The notes beneath the pieces were generated by a model that saw only the letters and a program-made list of their open reading frames with translations, was not told where the DNA came from and did not search any database. Source: a virus. Taken from it: a stretch of DNA of 26,367 nt. Location of the stretch: IMG/VR virus record IMGVR_UViG_3300030109_004498, positions 1 through 26,367 of that record; one strand, given 5' to 3'. A program made the translations under genes and the position numbers. This document shows positions 1 through 5,936 of the stretch, piece by piece (the stretch's first letter is position 1; the number at the start of each line of letters is the position of its first letter).

Positions 1-1
1 T

Positions 2-889
2 GGTGCTGGATACTCACCAGGAACTGCTTCAGACCAAGTTATTATTGGTCATGATGCTGGTTATTATGCCCGTAATAATGATGTTGTAATAATCGGTGAG
101 TCTGCTGGATACTACGCAACCGGTAGTTCAAACACATTTGTAGGAAAAGAAGCTGGAAAAGGTGGAACAACTTCTGCTCCGTTTAGTTCAGGTATAAATA
201 ATGTTGCTGTTGGGGGTGAAGCTCTTACTGGATTTACAACTAGTAATAGCAATGTAGCACTTGGGTATAGAGCTCTTAAAGCAGTAACAACTGGTGGGGG
301 TAATATAGGAATTGGCCAACAAGCAGGTGATACATTAACAACTGGTGCTAATAATATTGTTATTGGAAATGCTGCAGATGTTGCTAGTGACGATAATCAA
401 TATAATGTTATATTGGGAAGTAGTTTAACTGCAACAGATAAGAATAACGCTGTATTTATTGGTAATGGTACAAACCATATTGAAAATGATTTTAATGCAG
501 ATGCTACTTGGAATTACTCATCAGATGTGAGACAAAAGACTGATATAGAGGATGATACTTTAGGGTTGGACTTTATAAATAAGATAAGGCCAGTAGTATA
601 CAAACACAAATCCCCAAGTGAGTTTCCAAAGGAATGGAGTTCTTATGACGAAAATAATACAGAACCAATGGGTGGCGATAAAAGGATTCATGGACTAATT
701 GCTCAAGAAGTAAAAGAAGCGTTAGATGAAGTTGGTGCAGACTCTTTTGGTGGTTGGTCTAAAGGTGATGACGGAAGACAGAGGGTTTCAAGAGAAATGT
801 TCGTAACACCATTGATAAAAGCTGTCCAAGAACTAACAGAAATCGTAAAATCTCAACAAAAAGAGATAGAAGAACTGAAAAATCAATAA
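2..889 (+). CDS. Tail-fibre-like protein with C-terminal S74 self-cleaving chaperone (5' end missing)
   Basis: The reading frame is open from base 2 with no start, so the gene begins outside the window. The visible N-terminal half (roughly bases 60-480) carries about seven short repeats of the form N-(V/I)-x-(V/I/L)-G followed by small residues (NNVAVG, SNVALG, GNIGIG, NNIVIG, YNVILG, NAVFIG). This resembles the trimeric left-handed beta-roll of YadA-type head domains. The C-terminal part matches the peptidase S74 intramolecular chaperone of phage fibres and endosialidases. It has SDVRQKTDI, with a Ser (codon 521-523) and a Lys five residues later (536-538) in the catalytic-dyad spacing, then GLDFINKIRPVVYK, HGLIAQEVKEAL and a terminal coiled coil. 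By family knowledge the domain helps the fibre trimerise and then cleaves itself off just before the Ser. It probably forms a receptor-binding fibre. A TTG at 413 lies inside the frame and is not taken as the start. Confidence 0.85.
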   Translation, partial: GAGYSPGTASDQVIIGHDAGYYARNNDVVIIGESAGYYATGSSNTFVGKEAGKGGTTSAPFSSGINNVAVGGEALTGFTTSNSNVALGYRALKAVTTGGGNIGIGQQAGDTLTTGANNIVIGNAADVASDDNQYNVILGSSLTATDKNNAVFIGNGTNHIENDFNADATWNYSSDVRQKTDIEDDTLGLDFINKIRPVVYKHKSPSEFPKEWSSYDENNTEPMGGDKRIHGLIAQEVKEALDEVGADSFGGWSKGDDGRQRVSREMFVTPLIKAVQELTEIVKSQQKEIEELKNQ

Positions 890-958
890 AAAAATCGTAT
901 TTCGTATAATTATATGATATATATTACTATTAATAAACAAAACTAAGGAGTTATTAAA

Positions 959-1267
959 ATGGCTGATGAAATTAAATTTACAGATGAAGAGTTAAAGTCT
1001 CTTCAGGAATTAAGTCAGAATTATCAAAACATTCAAGCTTCTTTTGGACAAATGAAAGTTCAAAAGATTCTTAATCAACAACAAGCTGATGCTTTAGAAG
1101 AAGCTGAAGTAAAAATGGATGCGGATTATAAAGATATTCAAGATAAAGAGCGTGAGTTAGTTCAACAATTGAATGAAAAGTACGGACCAGGTCAATTAGA
1201 TCCACAAACAGGCGTATTTACACCAGTTCCACAAGAAGAACCTGCTGAAGAAGTAGAAGAATCTTAA
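959..1267 (+). CDS. Small acidic coiled-coil protein, function unknown
   Basis: A 102-aa protein of unknown function. It starts at an ATG eight bases after a good AAGGAG (945-950). The sequence is rich in Glu, Gln, Asp and Lys. Residues about 8-75 look like one long amphipathic helix or coiled coil (TDEELKSLQEL, QQADALEEAEVKM, DKERELVQQL). The last 25 residues form an acidic, proline-containing tail (PVPQEEPAEEVEES). There are no cysteines, no membrane segment and no catalytic motif. It stands alone between the fibre gene and the sheath gene, with an AT-rich promoter-like gap on each side. Its place among tail genes suggests a structural or assembly role, but this is only inference from position. 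Confidence 0.75.
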   Translation: MADEIKFTDEELKSLQELSQNYQNIQASFGQMKVQKILNQQQADALEEAEVKMDADYKDIQDKERELVQQLNEKYGPGQLDPQTGVFTPVPQEEPAEEVEES

Positions 1268-1290
1268 ATAAATCCTTAATCGGTTGTATT

Positions 1291-1320
1291 TTGAAAATTT
1301 TCGTTATATTTATATATAAG
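1291..1320 (+). promoter_or_regulatory. Candidate promoter upstream of tail sheath gene
   Basis: TTGAAA (1291-1296) is followed after 16 bases by TATATA (1313-1318), a plausible -35/-10 pair. The 14-mer TTATATTTATATAT (1304-1317) recurs exactly before the tail tube gene (3973-3986). The site lies 43-72 bases upstream of the sheath ATG. In such AT-rich DNA chance matches are common, so the exact recurrence before two major tail genes is the main support. The core contains the reverse complement of the T4 late box TATAAATA rather than the box itself. Confidence 0.35.
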
Positions 1321-1362
1321 AATTTTCATATTAATTTTTAAAACCTTTAAAGGAGAAAACGC

Positions 1363-3852
1363 ATGGCAGAGAGAATAGTCAGTCCAGGTGTATTTACTCG
1401 TGAGAAAGATTTATCTTTTTTACCTCAAGGAATTTCAGAAATAGGTGCAGCAATTATAGGACCAACTCAAAAGGGTCCTTCTTTTGTACCTACTATAATC
1501 AGAAATTTTGAAGAGTTTGAAAGAACTTTTGGTTCTTACGATACTAATTACTATACACCTTATGCTGTAAAAGAGTATTTACGTTCCGCTGGAACAGTAA
1601 CAATAGTTAGAGTTGGATATCTTGGTGGATATAAAGTCGCAGGATTTAATATTTTAGCAAGTGGTTCATCAACATATTGGGGAGAAGGTGGTAAACGTGT
1701 TGTTGCAACGATTATGCCTGGAGTTGAAAATAACGAAGGTGCGACAGGAATAAGTGGTTCACTTGGTGGAAGTGTTCAATTTGGTTCTTTTTCACTAAGT
1801 ATAGTTGGTGATACAACAAACACAGTAACAGGTGTAACTTTAGTTGAAAAAGGTAGTGCGGCTGGTAATTTATCTGCTGCTGATGCTTCTTTTCTTCATA
1901 AAGCTTTACCATCAGATGCTTCTGCTAGGTTAATAGGTTCAACCGCTGCTGCTGGATATATTTACAAGTCTTTTAGAACTAATATTAGTGCTTCTTTTTC
2001 TTCAGGAATCATATCAAGTGACAATCCTTTAAGTTTAGAAGTTGTATCACAATCTTTTAATGAAGGTGTAGAAACAGTAGATACTTCAGATGGAAATTAC
2101 ATTGTATCTAATACAGGTAATAAAGACGCCGCTGCTGCAAGAACACCTTTTATACAATCACAAACTCCTGTAACAAATCTATTTAGAATTTATACAAGAG
2201 CTGATGGTAATGCTACAAACAATCATTATGTAGTGATTAGAGATGTTAAGAGACCACAAAATTCTAACTCTAGTCCAGATTACGCTCAATTTAGCTTATT
2301 TTTGTATGAAGTTGGTAATCCAAGTTCTATAGAAAGCTATTCTGGTCTTAATATGGATCCAGATTCATCTAACTATATAGTCAAAGTTATTGGAGACCAA
2401 TTCTCAACTGTAAATAATGATGGTGAGATTACTACTTATGGTGATTATCCTAATTTATCACCTCGTATTCGTGTCGGTGATTATAAAGAAGATGTGTTTA
2501 GAAGTAATAAATCTATGCAACCTATGGGATTTGCTGCTATAAACAATCCAATTGTAGCTGGTTCTGCAACTAATGTTCCAAGTGCTTCATTTAATTTGAG
2601 ACAGACATTGGATGGTGGTAGTACTGTTTCTTCAACTTACAGATCAGAGTTACCATATGGATTCAAAATTGATTCTGATTTTAACAATCATGAAATTGCT
2701 ACAAATTTAGAATATTTAGCACCAGTTCCTTATCCAGTAGCTACTGGAAATAATGTTGCTTTTAGTTTAGAAAATATGTTTGGATATGGTACAGCATCAG
2801 ATTCTGAATTTAGTAGATATACTAATTTTGCTATAGCTTCACAGACATTGAACATATCTTCGTCTGTGGAACAGTTAAAGTTCTCTGTACCATTTCAGTT
2901 TGGCTTTGATGGTATAAATCCTGGAAAAGCAAAGAAAACTGGTACTTCAATGTCAGCAACTAACACAAGTGGATTTGATTGTAGTACGGCTACAAAGAGT
3001 GGTTCGGTTGCTTATAAGAGAGCTATAAACGCTGTTAGTAATCCTGATGAGTATGATATCAATATGTTGGTAACTCCAGGCATTATTCACAAACATCATT
3101 CTGTTGTTAGTAATCATGCAATCGATAAAGTTGAAGATAGAGCAGATACTTTTTTTGTATTAGATGGTAATGATATAGATGATAATGTTGCTACTGCAGT
3201 AGATAATGTTGCTACATTAGATACTAACTATGTTGCTACATATTATCCTTGGGTTAAGATGGACAATCCTGCTGGTAATGGACAAATATTTGTACCACCA
3301 TCAGTAGTAGTTGCTGGTGTAATATCATTTACAGATAGTGTAGCTCACGAATGGTTTGCTCCTGCTGGATTAAACAGAGGTGGATTAGATAATGTTAGAA
3401 TGACTAAGAAGAAACTTACTCATACTGATAGAGATACTCTTTATGAGGGTAGAGTTAATCCAATTGCTTCTTTTCCAGGTCAAGGAGTTGTGGTATTTGG
3501 ACAAAAAACACTACAAGCTAAACCATCTGCACTTGATAGAATCAATGTTCGTAGACTATTAATTAGATTGAAGAAATTTATTGCTTCTTCAAGCAGATTC
3601 TTAGTATTTGAACAAAATGATTCATCTACAAGAAGTAGATTCTTAAATATAGTTAATCCGTTCTTAGAATCAGTTCAAGCCAATAGTGGTTTGAGTGCTT
3701 TTAAAGTTGTAATGGATGATTCCAACAATACACCTGATGTTATCGATAGAAATCAGTTGATTGGACAGATATTCATACAACCTACGAGAACTGCTGAGTT
3801 TATTGTATTAGACTTTACAGTTCTACCAACGGGTGCTGCATTTCCTGAATAA
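1363..3852 (+). CDS. Contractile tail sheath protein (T4 gp18-like)
   Basis: This 829-aa protein is the main subunit of the contractile tail sheath. The N-terminus is characteristic of gp18-like sheaths: IVSPGVFTREKD near residue 5, then GISEIGAAIIGPTQKGP and a FEEFERTFGSYD segment. The C-terminus also fits the family, with SALDRINVRRLLIRLKKFI, FLESVQANSGLSAFKVVMDD and a final strand region FIQPTRTAEFIVLDF. These ends build the inter-subunit mesh in known sheaths. It is longer than T4 gp18 (659 aa). The extra length lies in the variable middle (about residues 85-650), which is rich in Ser, Thr, Asn and Gly and probably forms surface domains. A short in-frame repetition of DNVAT-like words occurs near bases 3179-3240. 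The start is set by AAAGGAG at 1350-1356. It is followed by a strong terminator. Confidence 0.93.
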   Translation: MAERIVSPGVFTREKDLSFLPQGISEIGAAIIGPTQKGPSFVPTIIRNFEEFERTFGSYDTNYYTPYAVKEYLRSAGTVTIVRVGYLGGYKVAGFNILASGSSTYWGEGGKRVVATIMPGVENNEGATGISGSLGGSVQFGSFSLSIVGDTTNTVTGVTLVEKGSAAGNLSAADASFLHKALPSDASARLIGSTAAAGYIYKSFRTNISASFSSGIISSDNPLSLEVVSQSFNEGVETVDTSDGNYIVSNTGNKDAAAARTPFIQSQTPVTNLFRIYTRADGNATNNHYVVIRDVKRPQNSNSSPDYAQFSLFLYEVGNPSSIESYSGLNMDPDSSNYIVKVIGDQFSTVNNDGEITTYGDYPNLSPRIRVGDYKEDVFRSNKSMQPMGFAAINNPIVAGSATNVPSASFNLRQTLDGGSTVSSTYRSELPYGFKIDSDFNNHEIATNLEYLAPVPYPVATGNNVAFSLENMFGYGTASDSEFSRYTNFAIASQTLNISSSVEQLKFSVPFQFGFDGINPGKAKKTGTSMSATNTSGFDCSTATKSGSVAYKRAINAVSNPDEYDINMLVTPGIIHKHHSVVSNHAIDKVEDRADTFFVLDGNDIDDNVATAVDNVATLDTNYVATYYPWVKMDNPAGNGQIFVPPSVVVAGVISFTDSVAHEWFAPAGLNRGGLDNVRMTKKKLTHTDRDTLYEGRVNPIASFPGQGVVVFGQKTLQAKPSALDRINVRRLLIRLKKFIASSSRFLVFEQNDSSTRSRFLNIVNPFLESVQANSGLSAFKVVMDDSNNTPDVIDRNQLIGQIFIQPTRTAEFIVLDFTVLPTGAAFPE

Positions 3853-3869
3853 CAGGGAGGTGTAAAACA

Positions 3870-3938
3870 ATGAGAAAGGGGAACAATTTAGTTCCCCTTT
3901 TTTATTACCTTAAAAACTATGAAAAAACTATGAAATAA
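3870..3938 (+). CDS. Possible 22-codon mini-ORF lying across the terminator
   Basis: An ATG at 3870 opens a 22-codon frame ending at TAA 3936-3938. It is preceded at good spacing by AGGGAGGTG (3854-3862), one of the most purine-rich ribosome-binding sites in the window. The frame runs through both arms of the intrinsic terminator and through a direct repeat. The peptide has no recognisable motif. It could be a translated leader-type peptide, a remnant of a deleted gene, or chance. The strong Shine-Dalgarno sequence is the only positive evidence. Confidence 0.25.
   Translation: MRKGNNLVPLFYYLKNYEKTMK
3875..3903 (+). terminator. Intrinsic (rho-independent) terminator after the sheath gene
   Basis: The segment AAAGGGGAAC (3875-3884) and GTTCCCCTTT (3891-3900) form a perfect 10-bp hairpin with a six-base AATTTA loop, running into a short T-tract (3898-3903). 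It lies 22 bases after the sheath stop codon. It would end or thin out sheath transcription before the separate promoter-like region in front of the tail tube gene. Confidence 0.85.
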
Positions 3939-3948
3939 TAAGGTAATA
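3903..3948. repeat. Inverted repeat enclosing a tandem direct repeat
   Basis: TATTACCTTA (3903-3912) is the exact reverse complement of TAAGGTAATA (3939-3948). The 26-base interior holds two near-tandem copies of AAAAACTATGAAA (about 3912-3934). It starts inside the T-tract of the preceding terminator, so the two hairpins sit end to end. The role is unknown. It may be a second transcript-stabilising hairpin or the scar of a small rearrangement. Confidence 0.5.
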
Positions 3949-3972
3949 TTCTGTATCGATTTTTCAGTTTGT

Positions 3973-3988
3973 TTATATTTATATATGA
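3973..3988 (+). promoter_or_regulatory. Candidate promoter upstream of tail tube gene
   Basis: TTATATTTATATAT (3973-3986) is identical to the 14-mer before the sheath gene and lies 33-46 bases upstream of the tube ATG. It follows directly after the sheath terminator, as expected if the tube gene is transcribed from its own start. No clear -35 box is seen, which would fit a phage-specific promoter recognised mainly through one box. This is inference from recurrence and position. Confidence 0.35.
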
Positions 3989-4018
3989 AAGAATTAAACA
4001 CTTAATAGGAGAACTGAA

Positions 4019-4507
4019 ATGGCAGATTTAATCGATCCTTCAGAAATTATGTTTACACCATTTGAGCCGAAAGTTAAAAATCGGTTTATTATGTACATAG
4101 AAGGAATACCTGCGTATCTTATTAGAGCAGCCGCAAGACCACAAATCTCATTTGAAGAGATTGAGCTCGATCACATTAACACAAAAAGATATGTAAAAGG
4201 TAAAGGTACTTGGGAACAATTAGAAGTAACTCTTTACGATCCTATTGTACCATCTGGTGCACAAGCTGTTATGGAGTGGGTAAGATTACATAAAGAGTCT
4301 GTTACTGGTAGAGATGGATATTCAGACTTCTATAAGAAAGATATTACATTTAATGTTTTAGGACCAGTTGGAGATAAAGTTGAAGAATGGACACTAAAAG
4401 GTGCTTTTATTCAAACAGCTAACTTTGGTGATATGAACTTCGAAACTAATGAACCTAATGACATTACATTAACACTAAGATACGATTACGCTATCTTACA
4501 ATTCTAA
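4019..4507 (+). CDS. Tail tube protein (T4 gp19-like)
   Basis: This 162-aa protein matches the length of T4 gp19 (163 aa), which stacks as hexameric rings to form the inner tail tube through which DNA passes. The motifs fit the family: an N-terminal FTPFEPKVKNRFIMYIEGIP, a middle region ARPQISFEEIELDHIN, KGKGTWEQLEVTLYDPIVPSG and AVMEWVRLH, and a C-terminal LKGAFIQTANFGDMNF ending in a beta-strand region (ITLTLRYDYAILQF). The gene follows the sheath gene in the usual myovirus order, but a terminator and a promoter-like gap separate the two. TAATAGGAGAA supplies the ribosome-binding site. Confidence 0.95.
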   Translation: MADLIDPSEIMFTPFEPKVKNRFIMYIEGIPAYLIRAAARPQISFEEIELDHINTKRYVKGKGTWEQLEVTLYDPIVPSGAQAVMEWVRLHKESVTGRDGYSDFYKKDITFNVLGPVGDKVEEWTLKGAFIQTANFGDMNFETNEPNDITLTLRYDYAILQF

Positions 4508-4516
4508 GAGGATAAT

Positions 4517-4726
4517 ATGAGTTTTTTAAGAGAAATGCTTTCTAGCGATGCTAAAATCTCTAGTAAAAGATTTGTTGGTTTTATGGCATTCTTTATGTTG
4601 ATTTGTAGTTGGGGTGCTGACACCTTTTCTGCATTTGAAGTTAAGGATAAGATATTAGAATGCTTTATGTACATTTCAGTCGTTGGACTAGGTGTTACAG
4701 CAGCCGAAAAATTCGGTAAAAAATAG
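4517..4726 (+). CDS. Small two-helix membrane protein (holin candidate)
   Basis: A 69-aa protein starting nine bases after the tube stop, with AAGAGGA as ribosome-binding site. After a short polar N-terminus (MSFLREMLSSDAKISSKR) there are two hydrophobic segments: about residues 19-36 (FVGFMAFFMLICSWGAD) and 47-63 (ILECFMYISVVGLGVTAA). It ends in a basic tail, EKFGKK. Size and layout (two transmembrane helices, charged tail) resemble small phage holins, which perforate the inner membrane at lysis. Similar small SSKRF-type two-helix proteins occur near tail genes in other phages and are often annotated as holins. No endolysin gene is visible nearby, so the function stays tentative. A weak AT-only hairpin (4728-4749) lies between it and the next gene. 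Confidence 0.6.
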   Translation: MSFLREMLSSDAKISSKRFVGFMAFFMLICSWGADTFSAFEVKDKILECFMYISVVGLGVTAAEKFGKK

Positions 4727-4759
4727 TTATAATTCTAAGTTAAATTATAGGAGTCAATT

Positions 4760-5506
4760 ATGGCAGAAGTCAAGTTCCCTACGGAAGTAGTGGATTTGCC
4801 GTCACAGGGATTATTATATCCAAAAGATAGCCCCCTATCTAGTGGTACAATAGAAGTCAAGTATATGACGGCAAGAGAAGAGGATATCCTCACATCAGCT
4901 AACCTTATTAAGAGAGGTATAGTTGTTGAAAAGTTATTGGAAGCTTTAATAGTAGATAAATCAATCAAAGTAGATGACTTATTGGTAGGTGATAAGAATG
5001 CTATTCTTATTGCTGCTCGTATTCTCGCATATGGTAAGATATATGAATTAGAATATGCTGGTCAAAAATTAGAGGTAGATTTAACTCAACTTAAAGAAAA
5101 TAAGTTAGATGAAAGTATAGTATCGAATGGAGCTAATGAGTTTGAGTTTGAATTACCTGCTACAAAAAGAAAATTAACATTTAAACTACTTACATCAGGC
5201 GATGAAAAAGAAATTGATAAAGAAATTGCTGGTTATGAAAAAGTTGGAGATGGTGTGGGTTACGATTTAACTACACGTTTAAAACATCAAATAATTTCTA
5301 TAGATGGAGATACTAAAAGAGCTAGTATAAATTCATTCGTAGATAATGAGTTTTTGTCAAGAGATTCAATTGCTTTTAGAATACATTCAGCTGAAATTAT
5401 GCCAGATGTAGATATGACATCAACATATACAGATGAAGATGGAAACGAAAAGGAGTTCACGGTCCCTATGACCGTTACGTTTCTTTGGCCTTCCGTTGGA
5501 GTATAA
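4760..5506 (+). CDS. Baseplate hub assembly / tail chaperone-like protein (T4 gp26-like)
   Basis: This 248-aa protein resembles the T4 baseplate protein family that includes gp26. The N-terminal DLPSQGLLYPKDSPLSSG and the following VKYMTAREEDILTSANLIKRG and LLEALI segments are hallmark features of this family across myoviruses. The C-terminus ends in TVPMTVTFLWPSVGV. It has no membrane segment or signal peptide. In T4, gp26 acts in assembly of the baseplate hub. Its position here, between tail tube and tape measure and overlapping a second small frame, is also that of the tail assembly chaperone pair (gpG/gpT type) in other phages. A chaperone role is therefore possible. TATAGGAG precedes the ATG. 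Confidence 0.8.
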   Translation: MAEVKFPTEVVDLPSQGLLYPKDSPLSSGTIEVKYMTAREEDILTSANLIKRGIVVEKLLEALIVDKSIKVDDLLVGDKNAILIAARILAYGKIYELEYAGQKLEVDLTQLKENKLDESIVSNGANEFEFELPATKRKLTFKLLTSGDEKEIDKEIAGYEKVGDGVGYDLTTRLKHQIISIDGDTKRASINSFVDNEFLSRDSIAFRIHSAEIMPDVDMTSTYTDEDGNEKEFTVPMTVTFLWPSVGV

Positions 5507-5705
5507 GACTCAGTTACACGAACAAATATTTCAGATAAGTTTTAATTCACAAGGTATGTTCTCCTTTACAGAGGTATACAACATGCCTGTATATCTCCGT
5601 ACATTTTACTTTAAACGATTACAGAAACATTTTAAAGAAGAGGCTGATGAGATTAAGAAAGCTCGGCGGAAGAATAAATCTACCATGCCATCATTCAAAA
5701 AATGA
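5496..5705 (+). CDS. Small baseplate/tail-assembly protein overlapping the gp26-like gene
   Basis: A 69-aa frame overlapping the preceding gene by 11 bases in the +1 frame. No ATG is available near the N-terminus. The assumed start is TTG at 5496, without a clear Shine-Dalgarno sequence, and the frame is already open from 5472, after a TGA at 5469. The protein carries LHEQIFQISFNSQG, then FSFTEVYNMPVYLRTFYFKRL, then a basic tail. The pattern Y-N-M-P-(V/L)-x-L-R-x-F-Y is common in short proteins next to gp26-like genes in T4-like phages. It may be made by translational coupling or as a C-terminal extension of the upstream protein through a +1 frameshift. The next ATG (5556) would remove the first 20 conserved-looking residues. 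Confidence 0.65.
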   Translation: MEYKTQLHEQIFQISFNSQGMFSFTEVYNMPVYLRTFYFKRLQKHFKEEADEIKKARRKNKSTMPSFKK

Positions 5706-5713
5706 TAAATGTG

Positions 5714-5726
5714 ATATTTATTATTG
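5714..5726 (+). promoter_or_regulatory. Weak candidate promoter box
   Basis: ATATTTATTATTG shares the ATATTTAT core found before the sheath, tube and thyX genes and lies about 40-50 bases before the next ATG (5764). The gap is only 58 bases and AT-rich, so this is weak evidence. Confidence 0.2.
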
Positions 5727-5763
5727 AATAATTCCACACAAAAATAATTTATGGAGAAACACA

Positions 5764-5934
5764 ATGGCTGGTAGAGAAGGTATGTTATTTAAATTCTTTG
5801 AGAAATGGAAAGATAGAAAACTTAATAGTCTTGCTAAATCCATGCTTAAAAAAAATCCACAACTTGAAAAAGATTTGAAAAAACTAGGTGATAGTTTTGA
5901 AAAACTTGAAAAAGAATTTGCTAAGAAGAAGTAA
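5764..5934 (+). CDS. Small basic helical protein, 56 aa, function unknown
   Basis: A short gene with a clear ribosome-binding site (TGGAGAA, 5751-5757) and an ATG at 5764. It ends at TAA 5932-5934, two bases before the tape-measure ATG. The product begins MAGREGMLFKFFEKWKDRK and continues as a Lys/Glu-rich amphipathic helix (LEKDLKKLGDSFEKLEKEF), ending in KKK. No membrane segment is present; the FKFF stretch is too short. The tight packing, good ribosome-binding site and helical periodicity support a real gene. Its place directly before the tape measure suggests an assembly partner, but no family is recognised. Confidence 0.7.
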   Translation: MAGREGMLFKFFEKWKDRKLNSLAKSMLKKNPQLEKDLKKLGDSFEKLEKEFAKKK

Positions 5935-5936
5935 TA

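Noticed and set aside
413-889. TTG at 413 as start of a separate S74 protein
   Set aside because: The frame is open from base 2 with continuous beta-roll repeats across 413, and no ribosome-binding site precedes it.
4728-4749. AT-only inverted repeat (TATAATT / AATTATA) before the gp26-like gene
   Set aside because: Seven weak A-T pairs in AT-rich DNA are easily chance; no T-tract follows.
4735-4968. - strand frame covering the start of the gp26-like gene
   Set aside because: It is antisense to a well-supported gene start with a good ribosome-binding site and shows no motif.
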